A DNA stretch of 56,575 bases. It comes from Clostridia bacterium (GTDB lineage: Bacteria; Bacillota; Clostridia; Christensenellales; UBA1242). Location: the NCBI GenBank assembly GCA_017467585.1, contig JAFUSR010000004.1:664620-721194 (forward strand). Direction: 5' to 3'. Made by a program: the position numbers and the translations under genes. Shown one piece after another: positions 9,026 through 17,213 of the stretch (the first letter of the stretch is position 1; each line of letters starts with the position of its first letter). The notes beneath the pieces are model-generated. The model searched no databases and had not been told where the DNA came from. It was given only the letters and a program-made list of their open reading frames with translations.

Positions 9026-10173
9026 GGGGCGGCTTTGCCGTAGTCGTGAGAATCTCGAACAGGGATACGTTCAGGATACCCGCCCTGTTCGTGGCGTTCG
9101 GTGCTCTGCACCTCGGCTGAAGACGGGGCGGTTTTGCCACTCATTGGCTTTTTTGTGCGGTGTGGTTTTTTGCCAAACAAGGGCGCCGAAAGCACGGCGT
9201 TTAGCCACTTCTCGCGCAAAAGTGTGTATTCACCCTCTGAAATCAGGCCGCTGATGTGCATTTCGCGCAGCTTTTGAAGCTGGTCGGCGAGTTCAAAAAT
9301 TCCGTCGGAAAACAGCTTGTCTTGTTTTGTTTCAACCTTTGGTTGAACATTGTTTATAATTACCGTTTTTTCGGCATCCGCAGGTTGCGTTTGCTCTTCG
9401 CTCTTGGTGGCGCTTGAGTCTTCCACTTGCGACAGAGTTATGTCTGACATAACATTTGATTTTTCGGGCTGATATTCCTTGCTTTCTTGTTGAGTTTGTT
9501 GTTGTTTTTTTGCCTCGGAGTCTTGCGGAGGTTGTTGTTCTTTGCTTGGCTCGACCTCTTCTGCCTCAGGGGTGTGTTCTTCTTCAGAAAACACCTCGCG
9601 CTCAATTAGTGTGCGCTTTATTTTTGAAAGCTGAACAACCTTGACTATCATTAGCACCATGCTGGCCACCGAAAGCGCCAATACAACGCCATATGAAACC
9701 ACAATAATCCACAGATAATTGCTGGCGATTCCGCTGCGCAGAGCCACCACAATTGCAAACACCGCAAACGCAATGCAGACCACATAGGCGATTATGCTAT
9801 AGGTCACAACGCTTTTGCGCGCCTGGCGGGAATAATCTTTATATTTGATGCTGGGCATTTTGGCGATAAGTTTAATCTGCTTGTAAAGCGGCAATTGCTT
9901 GAAGAAAATCACCGCCATGCCCACCCCTAGACCCAGCATTAAAATTGATATCAAAATCAGGCCAACCATTGTGCCCGCTCCTGTGCCATAAACCGAGTTT
10001 GCATAGGTGAACAGCGGGTTTGTGTTTATGGTGGCTGAACTGTTTAAAAACTTGAATCCAATTGAAATGTAAAGCGAATAAACCCCGCAGCCAAAAAGAG
10101 CCAAGCTCAAGAGCATGGTCGACACAATCAAAAAAATGGTTATGCCCTTTTTTGGCGGCTGATATTCTTTCAT
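9016..10173 (-). CDS. Four-helix membrane protein with SHOCT domain
   Basis: A 385-residue protein of unknown function. Four hydrophobic segments lie at about 11-38, 67-92, 120-150 and 152-180. A long acidic, glutamine-rich linker (~190-280) follows. A short SHOCT-type helical hairpin at about 288-325 (ADQLQKLREMHISGLISEGE, then YTLLREKW) is a domain usually found at protein ends. The last ~40 residues (from about GKTAPSSAEV) are translated from the GC-rich dispersed repeat, and the stop codon lies inside it. The original protein probably ended near residue 345. The start lacks a clear Shine-Dalgarno site. Confidence 0.7.
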   Translation of the reverse strand: MKEYQPPKKGITIFLIVSTMLLSLALFGCGVYSLYISIGFKFLNSSATINTNPLFTYANSVYGTGAGTMVGLILISILMLGLGVGMAVIFFKQLPLYKQIKLIAKMPSIKYKDYSRQARKSVVTYSIIAYVVCIAFAVFAIVVALRSGIASNYLWIIVVSYGVVLALSVASMVLMIVKVVQLSKIKRTLIEREVFSEEEHTPEAEEVEPSKEQQPPQDSEAKKQQQTQQESKEYQPEKSNVMSDITLSQVEDSSATKSEEQTQPADAEKTVIINNVQPKVETKQDKLFSDGIFELADQLQKLREMHISGLISEGEYTLLREKWLNAVLSAPLFGKKPHRTKKPMSGKTAPSSAEVQSTERHEQGGYPERIPVRDSHDYGKAAPSS

Positions 10174-10228
10174 TTGTTCTTAGTTTTTGCAAGTTTTGGG
10201 CTTTTATGTAAAAACTAATCAAAAAGCT

Positions 10229-10278
10229 GTTTTCGCCAGAAAAAACGGGGTGTTATGCGTGTCATAACACCCCGTTTT
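10229..10278 (+). repeat. Interspersed palindromic repeat, copy 1
   Basis: GTTTTCGCCAG, then a spacer, then the palindrome GGGGTGTTATG/CATAACACCCC. It lies between the stop of the SDR gene and the start of the SHOCT gene, and the hairpin followed by GTTTTGC may also act as a terminator. Other copies are at 12720, 23786 and 38786. Confidence 0.8.
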
Positions 10279-10298
10279 GCTTAACTTTTATTTGGCTT

Positions 10299-11117
10299 TT
10301 AACCCTGTTTTTCAACACTTGAAAACATGTCTACCTTGGCCTTTTTAAGAACGCCATTAACCAGTCTTGCTCCACCACTCGGCATCAGTCTTGAGAGCAT
10401 GCTGAAGGCGTGGGCATCCCACCCAACAACCTTATATTTTTTGCGGCGAACAAGCGCGCGATAAATCTTTTTGGCGATTTTGTTGGTTGGACTGATTATT
10501 CTATTTATGCGCCTTTTGTCTTTATCGCTCATTTTTATGTCGCGAAAAATGTTTGTGTCGGTGAAACCCGGAAAAACGCAAGCGATATATTTTGTTGGAA
10601 ATTCGTAGCGCAGAGCCTGCGAAAACGCCCGAACCGCGCCCTTGCTGGCGGCGTAATAATTAGTTCCGCCAACCGAGAGAAGCGCGTCGCTGCTGGCTAT
10701 GTTGGCCACACCACCATTTTGAGACAAAAGCGGCAACAGATAATGCGTTGCATAAACCACGCTATAAAAGTTGGTGTCCATCACCTTTTTGCCCTCTTCG
10801 AGCGAAATGTTTAAAAAGTTGTTAAACGGCGGCATTATTCCTGCATTGTTAACAACAAGCGCTGGAGTGATGTTTTGAACCGTTAATTTTTCTGCAAAAT
10901 TCTTCCAGTTTTCCTCTTTTGAAACGTCAAAAAGCTCGTAACTGAAGTGACTTGCGCTTTCGCCAAGCTCTGCCACAAAATCTTTCATTTTTTGCTCGTT
11001 TCTGGCAATTCCAATGACGTGTGCGTTTGCCTTTTGAATGAAGAGTTTTGTCAGTTCTTTTCCAATTCCGCTTGAAGCACCGCTGACAACAACGGTTTGT
11101 TCTTTTAGCCAATTCAT
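10299..11117 (-). CDS. Short-chain dehydrogenase/reductase (SDR)
   Basis: Classical SDR oxidoreductase of 272 residues. It shows the cofactor motif GASSGIG at 13-19, NNAG at 90-93, the catalytic serine region IASSD at about 140-144, and the active-site YAASK with Tyr155 and Lys159. The substrate cannot be read from sequence. It starts 5 bp after the fhs stop, with GGGGG as ribosome site, so the two are one operon. The C-terminal part (HAFSMLSRLMPSGGARLVN) resembles SDRs acting on lipids or fatty acyl chains, which is only a hint. Confidence 0.88.
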   Translation of the reverse strand: MNWLKEQTVVVSGASSGIGKELTKLFIQKANAHVIGIARNEQKMKDFVAELGESASHFSYELFDVSKEENWKNFAEKLTVQNITPALVVNNAGIMPPFNNFLNISLEEGKKVMDTNFYSVVYATHYLLPLLSQNGGVANIASSDALLSVGGTNYYAASKGAVRAFSQALRYEFPTKYIACVFPGFTDTNIFRDIKMSDKDKRRINRIISPTNKIAKKIYRALVRRKKYKVVGWDAHAFSMLSRLMPSGGARLVNGVLKKAKVDMFSSVEKQG

Positions 11118-11121
11118 GCGG

Positions 11122-12690
11122 TTAAACCCCCGTTAAATCTTTGCCCTTGAGGGTCATTTTGTTGGCGTTTGGAACCTTTGGAAGAGCCGGCATTAAAAGT
11201 TGTTTTCCACAAACGGCAACAACAAAGCCTGCGCCAGTTCGAATTTCTATGTCGGTTATTGGAAAATCAAAGCCCTTTGGCGCGCCCAAAACGTTTTGGT
11301 CGGCAGTTAAACTATATTGAGTTTTGGCAATAACTGTTGGAAGATGGTCGTAGCCATATTTTTTCAAAAATTTGAGCTTTTCTTGAGCTTTTTCGCTGAA
11401 AATAACCTTTCCGGCACCATAAATTTCTTTGGCAACCAACTCAATTTGCTCTTTAACCTCGACCTCTTTTTCGTTATATAAGCTGTGAGGCTTGCTCTTT
11501 TTTGCACTTTCTGCAACAACTAGTTCAGCAAGAGCTTTTGCGCCCCTTGGCCCCTCGTTATATGCGTTGCACTTGCAGGCCGGAACACCCTGAGACTCGC
11601 AATATTTGATTACGTCGGCAATTTCTTTTTCGCTGTCGCCAGCAAACTTGTTGACGGTTACAACCAAGTTTGCACCAAATGTCTTGTGAAGATTGTCCAT
11701 GTGTTTTTGGAGGTTTGCAAGACCCTTTTTGTAGTCGCCATCGCCGTGAGTTTTAAGCGCTGGCATTGTGGCAATCAAAACAACAACGTCTGGGTATTTC
11801 TCGAGCCGTTTGCAAACAACGTCGAAGAACTTTTCTGCACCAAGGTCGGCGCCGAATCCCGCTTCAGTTACCGCAAACTCACTATGTGAAAGCGCCATTT
11901 TTGTGGCGATTATTGTGCTCGCCCCGTGAGCGATGTTTGCAAATGGCCCGCCATGAACAAACGCAGGAGTGCCATACATTGTCTGAACAAAGTTAGGGTT
12001 TATTGCGTTTGACATCAGCCCTGTTACGGCGTCGGCTATTCCCATGTCGCGAACAGTGATTGGCTTGCCCTTTTTAGAGAGCGCAACAACCAAATTTCCA
12101 ATGTTTTTGTGAAGATCTTCAAAGTTTTTGCTCAAACACAAAATGGCCATAATTTCGCTTGCCGGAGTTATCACGAAGTGTTCTTCTCTGCGATGGTCTT
12201 TATCGCCAATTATAATGTTGCGAAGAGCCCTGTCGTTGCAGTCTAGGCAACGATTGATGAATATGTTCTCTGGGTCGATATCTAGTGGGTCATTTTGAAA
12301 AATTGCGTTGTCAACGCACGCACAAATTAGGTTGTTTGCAGCTGTTATGGCGTGCATGTCGCCGGTGAAATGCAAGTTGATTTTGTCTGACGGAGTTACC
12401 ACCGATTTTCCACCACCAGTTGCTCCACCTTTAAGACCAAACACTGGGCCCATGCTAGGCTCACGCAAACTGAGCGCACACGTCTTGCCTGTGTATTTGT
12501 TTATAGCCTCAGCAAGACCAATGCTAACTGTGGTTTTTCCGTTGCCAGATTTTGTTGGACTGATAGCCGTTACCAAAACAAGTTTTCCTGTTGGCTTTTT
12601 AACCTCGTTCTCGTCGACCTTGGCCATGTCGCTACCATAGGTTGTGTAGTTTTTTATGCCAACTTTTTTGATTAAATTTGTCAATTTCAT
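11122..12690 (-). CDS. fhs: Formate-tetrahydrofolate ligase
   Basis: ATP-dependent ligase making 10-formyl-THF from formate, the entry of formate into one-carbon metabolism and the acetyl-CoA pathway. It has 522 residues, somewhat shorter than the usual ~556. Family blocks are clear: SLREPSMGPVFGLKGGATGG, NLHFTGDMHAITAANNL, EAGFGADLGAEKFFD and the closing region RTGAGFVV. The phosphate-binding loop reads SPTKSGNGKTT (about 44-54) rather than the common TPxGEGKTT, an altered but glycine-lysine-keeping version. The start has AAGGAGGGC. It leads the fhs-SDR operon. Confidence 0.95.
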   Translation of the reverse strand: MKLTNLIKKVGIKNYTTYGSDMAKVDENEVKKPTGKLVLVTAISPTKSGNGKTTVSIGLAEAINKYTGKTCALSLREPSMGPVFGLKGGATGGGKSVVTPSDKINLHFTGDMHAITAANNLICACVDNAIFQNDPLDIDPENIFINRCLDCNDRALRNIIIGDKDHRREEHFVITPASEIMAILCLSKNFEDLHKNIGNLVVALSKKGKPITVRDMGIADAVTGLMSNAINPNFVQTMYGTPAFVHGGPFANIAHGASTIIATKMALSHSEFAVTEAGFGADLGAEKFFDVVCKRLEKYPDVVVLIATMPALKTHGDGDYKKGLANLQKHMDNLHKTFGANLVVTVNKFAGDSEKEIADVIKYCESQGVPACKCNAYNEGPRGAKALAELVVAESAKKSKPHSLYNEKEVEVKEQIELVAKEIYGAGKVIFSEKAQEKLKFLKKYGYDHLPTVIAKTQYSLTADQNVLGAPKGFDFPITDIEIRTGAGFVVAVCGKQLLMPALPKVPNANKMTLKGKDLTGV

Positions 12691-12719
12691 AAAAGTTGCC
12701 CTCCTTGTTTAAAAAGTGT

Positions 12720-12768
12720 GTTTTCGTCAGATAATATGGGGTGTTATGTCTGACAATATACCCCCATT
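12720..12768 (+). repeat. Interspersed palindromic repeat, copy 2
   Basis: GTTTTCGTCAG, then ATGGGGTGTTATGTCTGACA and a degenerate right arm (ATATACCCCCAT). It sits upstream of fhs and after the ASCH gene. Confidence 0.75.
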
Positions 12769-12775
12769 TGCTTTA

Positions 12776-13120
12776 TTATTTTAAGAGCTCTATTTCAATT
12801 CCAACAACAGCGCCATATTTTTGTTGTTTTTCTAAAGGGAAATATTTTTCCATGTCTTTTGGGTCGGCCACTTCATCGTCGCCATAGCCCATTTCCTTTT
12901 TAGAAAAATTTGTGTAAAGCTCTGCGAAACTTGAATAAATGTGAATTGCCAAAACTTTTGTTTGAACAACCTCTTCTTTGTTATCCAAATTTATAAACTC
13001 AATTATGTCGCCGGCAGAAAGATGCTTTCTCTTTTCGTCATAAAGACGCATCTCTATGGTTTTTCTGCCCTCTTTTATTGCTCTAAATGGTTTTTCAGCC
13101 AGTTTCATTGTCATTATCAT
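12776..13120 (-). CDS. ASCH-domain protein
   Basis: Small (114-residue) protein of the ASCH/PUA-like fold, a proposed RNA-binding fold. The segment KTIEMRLYDEKR is the family signature, followed by GDIIEF and a conserved aromatic-rich C-terminus (MEKYFPLEKQQKYGAVVG). The ATG at 13120 is chosen because AGAGGAAAGAGC precedes it; an upstream in-frame start at 13174 has no site. Its role is unknown. Confidence 0.8.
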   Translation of the reverse strand: MIMTMKLAEKPFRAIKEGRKTIEMRLYDEKRKHLSAGDIIEFINLDNKEEVVQTKVLAIHIYSSFAELYTNFSKKEMGYGDDEVADPKDMEKYFPLEKQQKYGAVVGIEIELLK

Positions 13121-13281
13121 TGCTCTTTCCTCTTTATCTCTTTGATTATAGCTAATTTCGCTCATAATTTGCAAGCAAAAACAATCTGTTTATAAGTTAT
13201 TATTTTAATTTGATAATTGCTTTTACTTTTGTATCAAATTTTGTTATAATTTATAAGCAAATTGTTTTTATGGAGCAGATT

Positions 13282-13992
13282 ATGAGTATCGGAATTGCAT
13301 TTTCACTTATCTTAGGTTTTATTTTGATTTATGTTTCCTTTATTGAGATTTATTCTATTTTGTTTAGAATTACTGGTCTCACCAAAATTAAGTCTCGCTT
13401 TCAGGCAATATCTCTTCTTACCAACAGCGGCTATACTACCAGCGAATCTGAAGTGGTTACTACCAACAAACTTAGAAGAAACATTGCAATTGCTTCGATG
13501 TTAACAGGATATGTTTTTTCTGTTATCATTGTTTCTTTGACATTTAATCTTATTGCCACCATTAACATTAAAGACTTGCAAGAAAATTATTTGACAATCA
13601 TTATAATATTCTCTATTTTTGCTCTGCTATTAATACTTTTTAAGTTGCCATTTGTTAAAAAACCTTTTGAAAAATTAATCGAGTTTTTAGCAAGAAAAAT
13701 CATGAAAAAAGATATTGCTGAAAACATTATAACACTTTTAGACATCTACGAAAACGACACGATTGCCGAAATAACAATCAACAATGTTCCTCCAATGATG
13801 ATAGATAAAAAGCTTAGTGAAATTAACATGCGAGATTTTTCGATAAACCTGCTGCTTTTAAAAAGAGATGGTCAAACACAAACAGCAACAAAAGAAACAA
13901 TTATTCAAAAAGGAGATATAATTATTGTGTTTGGACCTCTTAAAAAAATAAAAAAATTGTTTATTTCAAAAGAACGAAAAAGTGATGAATAA
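13282..13992 (+). CDS. Membrane protein with C-terminal TrkA-C (RCK_C) domain
   Basis: 236 residues. Two or three hydrophobic segments (about 1-27, 70-95, 103-123) flank the conserved piece RFQAISLLTNSGYTTSESE. The C-terminal half ends in a TrkA-C type ligand-sensing domain (VPPMMIDKKLSEINM, then KGDIIIVFGP). TrkA-C domains commonly regulate ion channels and transporters, but this family has no pore-forming part, so function is unassigned. The ATG at 13282 is preferred because GGAG lies 8 bases before it. Confidence 0.75.
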   Translation: MSIGIAFSLILGFILIYVSFIEIYSILFRITGLTKIKSRFQAISLLTNSGYTTSESEVVTTNKLRRNIAIASMLTGYVFSVIIVSLTFNLIATINIKDLQENYLTIIIIFSIFALLLILFKLPFVKKPFEKLIEFLARKIMKKDIAENIITLLDIYENDTIAEITINNVPPMMIDKKLSEINMRDFSINLLLLKRDGQTQTATKETIIQKGDIIIVFGPLKKIKKLFISKERKSDE

Positions 13993-13995
13993 AAA

Positions 13996-14022
13996 AGGGA
14001 CTGCTAGTTTAGCAGTCCTTTT
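13996..14022. terminator. Bidirectional terminator between the TrkA-C and rdgB genes
   Basis: Hairpin GGACTGCT/AGCAGTCC with A-run and T-run on either side, between two converging genes. It overlaps the rdgB stop codon. Confidence 0.85.
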
Positions 14023-14597
14023 TCTATAAGCATTTTTATTGCCCTGCCACGGTGAGAAACTGAATTTTTTTCGTCATCAGTTGCCTCTCCAAATGTCTTT
14101 TTAAGCTCGTCTGAATAGAACAGGCAATCATAACAAAAACTTGTGTTTCCACGCTCTTCTGGAGTTATGTGTCCAAAAGTTTTGCCTTCAACATAACTAT
14201 ATGTTCCGTCTGGATTCATAACCGTGAGCAAACAGACAAAATAAGCACTTCTATCAGCCTTGTTCTTTAACTTTTTTAAGAGTTTTGCACGATTCTCTAC
14301 ATTATTGCCATGTTCGCCCGCATAGCGCGCGCTATAAACGCCCGGCTCACCGTTAAGTGAATTTACACACAAGCCGCTGTCATCGGCAATTACAAGGGCT
14401 TTTTTGCCCTTCTCATTTAAAAATTTTGTGATAGCACGTGCTTTGATAAGTGAATTTTCTAGAAAAGTTGTGCCATCTTCAACTATATCTTCAAAAAAGC
14501 CAACATCTTTAAGAGCCAAAACCTTAAAGTCTGGCAGCATCTCTTTGAATTCAGATATTTTGTGTTTGTTGTTTGATGCTAAAACTATTGTTTTCAT
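14004..14597 (-). CDS. rdgB: XTP/dITP pyrophosphatase (RdgB/HAM1 family)
   Basis: House-cleaning enzyme that hydrolyses non-canonical purine nucleoside triphosphates. Motifs are SNNKHK at 8-13, ADDSGL at 71-76, GVYSARYAG at 86-94 and SHRGRA near the C-terminus. It is 197 residues from the ATG at 14597, which has a CGAGG site; the in-frame start at 14636 has none. Confidence 0.95.
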   Translation of the reverse strand: MKTIVLASNNKHKISEFKEMLPDFKVLALKDVGFFEDIVEDGTTFLENSLIKARAITKFLNEKGKKALVIADDSGLCVNSLNGEPGVYSARYAGEHGNNVENRAKLLKKLKNKADRSAYFVCLLTVMNPDGTYSYVEGKTFGHITPEERGNTSFCYDCLFYSDELKKTFGEATDDEKNSVSHRGRAIKMLIEKGLLN

Positions 14598-14636
14598 ATC
14601 CTCGTATCCTCTTCTTGGTATTTTAGCAACATACAA

Positions 14637-14668
14637 ACAAAAAGTCCACCAATTTTTGGTGGACTTTT
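14637..14668 (-). terminator. Terminator after the XRE regulator gene
   Basis: Hairpin AAAAAGTCCACC/GGTGGACTTTTT directly after the stop codon of the regulator gene. Confidence 0.85.
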
Positions 14669-14872
14669 TTATTCAAAATAAAACAAGTCTTCAAACTTCG
14701 TGTCGAGAGCTAAACATATCAAGCATGCAAGACGTGCTGTTGGACTAAATGTTCCCTTCTCAATGGCTATTATTGTTTGACGAGTTGTTCCGACAATCTC
14801 AGCCAGCTTTGCCTGTGAAAAGCCTTTCTTCTCGCGAGTTTCTTTAATTCTATTTTTAAAAACCAATTCCAT
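14669..14872 (-). CDS. XRE/Cro-CI family transcriptional regulator, minimal
   Basis: 67 residues, almost only a helix-turn-helix: FSQAKLAEIVGTTRQTIIAI is the HTH, followed by EKGTFSPT and LALDTKFEDLFYFE. This is the small YozG-like type usually co-transcribed with a small membrane protein. It starts 2 bp after the stop of the membrane protein gene. The operon promoter carries two 21-bp direct repeats, the probable operator, so autoregulation is likely. Confidence 0.9.
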   Translation of the reverse strand: MELVFKNRIKETREKKGFSQAKLAEIVGTTRQTIIAIEKGTFSPTARLACLICLALDTKFEDLFYFE

Positions 14873-14874
14873 AA

Positions 14875-15210
14875 TTAAACCCAGACCCCTGTTAAAAACA
14901 GAATAAATCTAACAAAGAAATAAATAAATGCCAAACCTTCAAGAACACTGCCAATCAAAACTTGCCATGGGCGTTTTGCCAAAAAATATTGCAATGTGTA
15001 AAAAATTGATGGCCACAAAAAACATAGTGATGCTATTGCATAAACCGCCGCAAAATGTCCAGTTGCACCACAAGTGATAATGAGCGCAACAGCAACCACT
15101 GCCACAGATATAAGAGCAATCCACATGCTTTTGTTAATCTTTGCTTTTTCCATTTCTCCAACAACAGCCTTCTTCTTGCCTGCTTTTTCTAAAATTTCTT
15201 GTTTTTCCAT
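14875..15210 (-). CDS. Small membrane protein co-transcribed with an XRE regulator (DUF6442-like)
   Basis: 111 residues. A charged N-terminus begins MEKQEILEKAGKKK, followed by three hydrophobic segments at about 30-50, 54-74 and 85-108. The start sequence and its partnership with a 67-residue XRE protein resemble the DUF6442 family found in Firmicutes. AGGGAGG precedes the start. Function unknown. Confidence 0.75.
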   Translation of the reverse strand: MEKQEILEKAGKKKAVVGEMEKAKINKSMWIALISVAVVAVALIITCGATGHFAAVYAIASLCFLWPSIFYTLQYFLAKRPWQVLIGSVLEGLAFIYFFVRFILFLTGVWV

Positions 15211-15249
15211 AACTTATTTTCCTCCCTTATGTTATTAAACAAATTTACA

Positions 15250-15316
15250 TGTAAAGTTTTGTTTACATATTCAATATATCATCACCAAGGATAGTTGTCA
15301 AGTTTTATTTACATAT
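15250..15316 (-). promoter_or_regulatory. Promoter and candidate operator of the membrane-protein/XRE operon
   Basis: On the minus strand TTGACA (15301-15296), 17 bp, TATATT (15278-15273). Two 21-bp direct repeats with two mismatches (15250-15270 and 15296-15316; shared part AAGTTTT on the plus strand) bracket the promoter, one covering the -35 box. The palindrome TTTACATGTAAA (15244-15255) overlaps the inner repeat. Confidence 0.75.
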
Positions 15317-15343
15317 TTTTAATAATTTTTTTCCACAGAAAAA

Positions 15344-15368
15344 AGCAGGTGTTGCCTGCTTTGTTTTT
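15344..15368. terminator. Terminator after the zinc-ribbon membrane protein gene
   Basis: Hairpin AGCAGG/CCTGCT with T-runs on both sides. On the minus strand it follows the stop codon at 15419. Confidence 0.7.
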
Positions 15369-15418
15369 GTGTAAACATTGATTTCATGATTATATTTTGA
15401 TTGATAGTTATAAATAAA

Positions 15419-15928
15419 CTAGTTTTTAGCACCACAACTGTCACACTTGTTTCCTTCAATCACATTTCCACAATATTGACATCTTTTAAGTTTCTTTGCT
15501 TTTTTTGCTGTGCCAACATCAACAATAGTTGCATGACTGCCAAGGTATTTGATTTTAAATGTTTCGCACGCCTTCAAATTTTCAACTTCTTCTATTGTAA
15601 ATGTGTCAAGCGACTCGGTTTCAATTGTTTCACCCTGTTCGTTTGTAAACTCAAATTTAACGCGATAGATAGGAGTTCCGTTATATGTGCCAATTGAACG
15701 ATGAGAAATATATGTTCCCTCGGCAACTCTTCCAATCTTTTCAATTTTTCTATCTTTCAACATTTTAACAAAGTTTATGACTCCAGCAATAAACACCGCA
15801 AGACCAATTGCAACAAAAATAAATAACAGTGGTTGATAATCAACAAAAATCAAAATAAAAAGAGGAATTCCGCCAAATAGCGCTCCCCAAATCATAAAGA
15901 AACCAAATTGAAATTGTTTTGCGGACAT
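15419..15928 (-). CDS. Membrane protein with C-terminal zinc ribbon
   Basis: 169 residues. Two transmembrane helices at about 9-28 and 31-54 are followed by a beta-rich soluble domain (GTYISHRSIGTYNGTPIYRV), similar in layout to DUF3592 proteins. The end is a zinc ribbon with CQYCG and CDSCG. The start has AAAGGGAAAA. Function unknown; the ribbon suggests a protein or membrane-stress partner. Confidence 0.7.
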   Translation of the reverse strand: MSAKQFQFGFFMIWGALFGGIPLFILIFVDYQPLLFIFVAIGLAVFIAGVINFVKMLKDRKIEKIGRVAEGTYISHRSIGTYNGTPIYRVKFEFTNEQGETIETESLDTFTIEEVENLKACETFKIKYLGSHATIVDVGTAKKAKKLKRCQYCGNVIEGNKCDSCGAKN

Positions 15929-16017
15929 GTTTTCCCTTTGTAATTATGCATTTAGCACAAGTTGAAAAATATAATCAAAATATTAAGTTATTAAGAATTT
16001 CAGTTTTTGGTGCGGAT

Positions 16018-16062
16018 AGTCGCCACCGCTCCTGGCGCTCGCATTCGCTCGGCTGAGGACAG
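16018..16062. repeat. GC-rich islet beside the tRNA cluster
   Basis: A 45-bp GC-rich block in an AT-rich gap (15929-16157). It starts GCGGATAG, close to the 5' end of tRNA-Leu(TAG) (GCGGATG), and contains CGCCA/TGGCG and GCTCGCATTCGCTCG. Nothing else is seen in this gap. Confidence 0.35.
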
Positions 16063-16157
16063 TTGCTGAATAAAACTGTTATAAAGAATTCAGTCACCGT
16101 TTCAGCACTTACATCTTTTTACAAGCAAAAATGGTAATAGGCATTATCATTTTTGTT

Positions 16158-16244
16158 TGGTGCAGATGACAGGAGTTGAACCTGCATGGATGTTACCCCA
16201 CACGGACCTGAACCGTGCGCGTCTGCCAATTCCGCCACATCTGC
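16158..16244 (-). tRNA. tRNA-Leu (anticodon CAG)
   Basis: Acceptor stem GCAGATG/CATCTGC, D-arm GGCGGAATTGGCAGACG, anticodon loop TTCAGGT, a long variable arm and GTTCAACTC T-loop, with encoded CCA. It is the only tRNA of the cluster on the minus strand. Confidence 0.95.
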
Positions 16245-16391
16245 ACGGATAACAAAAACATTTTATCACAGCAAACAAAAGAACGCAACTGCAATTTAAT
16301 TTTTTATTTATAGAAATGCAAATATTTTATTGACATATTTTTTTGTGTGTGATATTATTTTAGAGCGTTTTGAAATGCTAGAAGTTGACGT

Positions 16392-16465
16392 GCGGGTGTA
16401 GCTCAATGGTAGAGCCCCAGCCTTCCAAGCTGGTCGCGTGGGTCCGATTCCCATCACCCGCTCCA
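16392..16465 (+). tRNA. tRNA-Gly (anticodon TCC)
   Basis: Acceptor GCGGGTG/CACCCGC, anticodon loop CTTCCAA, T-arm GGGTCCGATTCCC and encoded CCA. Confidence 0.96.
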
Positions 16466-16491
16466 TATTCGACTTCAAGCTAAAGCGCTAT

Positions 16492-16568
16492 GTGCTTGTA
16501 GCTCAGCTGGATAGAGCATCGCCCTTCTAAGGCGAGGGTCGGGAGTTCGAATCTCTTCAAGCACACCA
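16492..16568 (+). tRNA. tRNA-Arg (anticodon TCT)
   Basis: Acceptor GTGCTTG/CAAGCAC, anticodon loop CTTCTAA, T-loop GTTCGAATC, encoded CCA. Confidence 0.96.
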
Positions 16569-16579
16569 AACACTTTATG

Positions 16580-16656
16580 GTGGATTTAGCTAAGTTGGCT
16601 AGAGCGCTGGTTTGTGGCACCAGAGGTCGTGGGTTCGAGACCCACATTCCACCCCA
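16580..16656 (+). tRNA. tRNA-His (anticodon GTG)
   Basis: Anticodon loop TTGTGGC, T-arm GTGGGTTCGAGACCCAC, encoded CCA. A G precedes position 1 and the discriminator is C, as expected for the histidine identity pair. The acceptor stem GTGGATT/ATTCCAC has one T-T mismatch. Confidence 0.93.
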
Positions 16657-16678
16657 CAACTTTTCAAAATTTCACTAT

Positions 16679-16753
16679 TGGGGTGTCGCCAAGTGGTAAG
16701 GCACAAGACTTTGACTCTTGCACTCGTAGGTTCAAATCCTGCCACCCCAGCCA
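16679..16753 (+). tRNA. tRNA-Gln (anticodon TTG)
   Basis: Acceptor TGGGGTG/CACCCCA, anticodon loop TTTTGAC region, T-loop GTTCAAATC, encoded CCA. Confidence 0.95.
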
Positions 16754-16844
16754 AAATTTTGTTACATAATTTTGACAAATACTTGATTTATTCACTTATT
16801 TATGATAAATTATGTCATGTTGCACAACTAAATATGCTTTTTGT

Positions 16845-17029
16845 GGTTCACTAGCTCAGTCGGCGCGACGCGTTAAGCGAAGTTGCCTGTGCGCAAGTGA
16901 GCAGCCCAAGCGGGAGCAAAACTATGTTTTGCGAGTGGAAGACCTGGGGCTGCCGAAACAAAAAATCTTCCAAACAACTGGTTTTTGAAATATTTAAGCA
17001 ATTTCAAAAACAAACAATACTATATTTGT
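16845..17029 (+). repeat. tRNA-Lys-linked tandem unit 1 (185 bp)
   Basis: The first 19 bases (GGTTCACTAGCTCAGTCGG) equal the 5' end of the tRNA-Lys gene at 17214. A GC-rich segment follows with hairpins CGCG-A-CGCG and TTGC/GCAA, then a stem GCAGCCC/GGGCTGC holding GCAAAAC-TAT-GTTTTGC, then the hairpin GTTTTTGAAAT/ATTTCAAAAAC and an AT-rich spacer ending CTATATTTGT. No coding region is credible here. Confidence 0.9.
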
Positions 17030-17213
17030 GGTTCACTAGCTCAGTCGGCGCGACGCGTTAAGCGAAGTTGCCAGCGGCAAGTGAGCAGCCCAAGCGGGAG
17101 CAAAACTATGTTTTGCGAGTGGAAGACCTGGGGCTGCCGAAACAAAAAATCTTCCAAACAACTGGTTTTTGAAATATTTAAGCAATTTCAAAAGCAAACA
17201 ATACTATATTTGT
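17030..17213 (+). repeat. tRNA-Lys-linked tandem unit 2 (184 bp)
   Basis: Nearly identical to unit 1. The main difference is the small hairpin, TTGCC-AGC-GGCAA (17068-17080) instead of TTGC-CTGTGC-GCAA: the loop changes but pairing is kept. GTTCACT (17031-17037) can pair with AGTGAGC (17080-17086), giving a short tRNA-like acceptor stem. It abuts the complete tRNA-Lys gene. Confidence 0.9.

Noticed and set aside
16845..16863. Additional functional tRNA-Lys genes in the tandem units
   Set aside because: Only the first 19 bases are tRNA; anticodon and T arms are absent.
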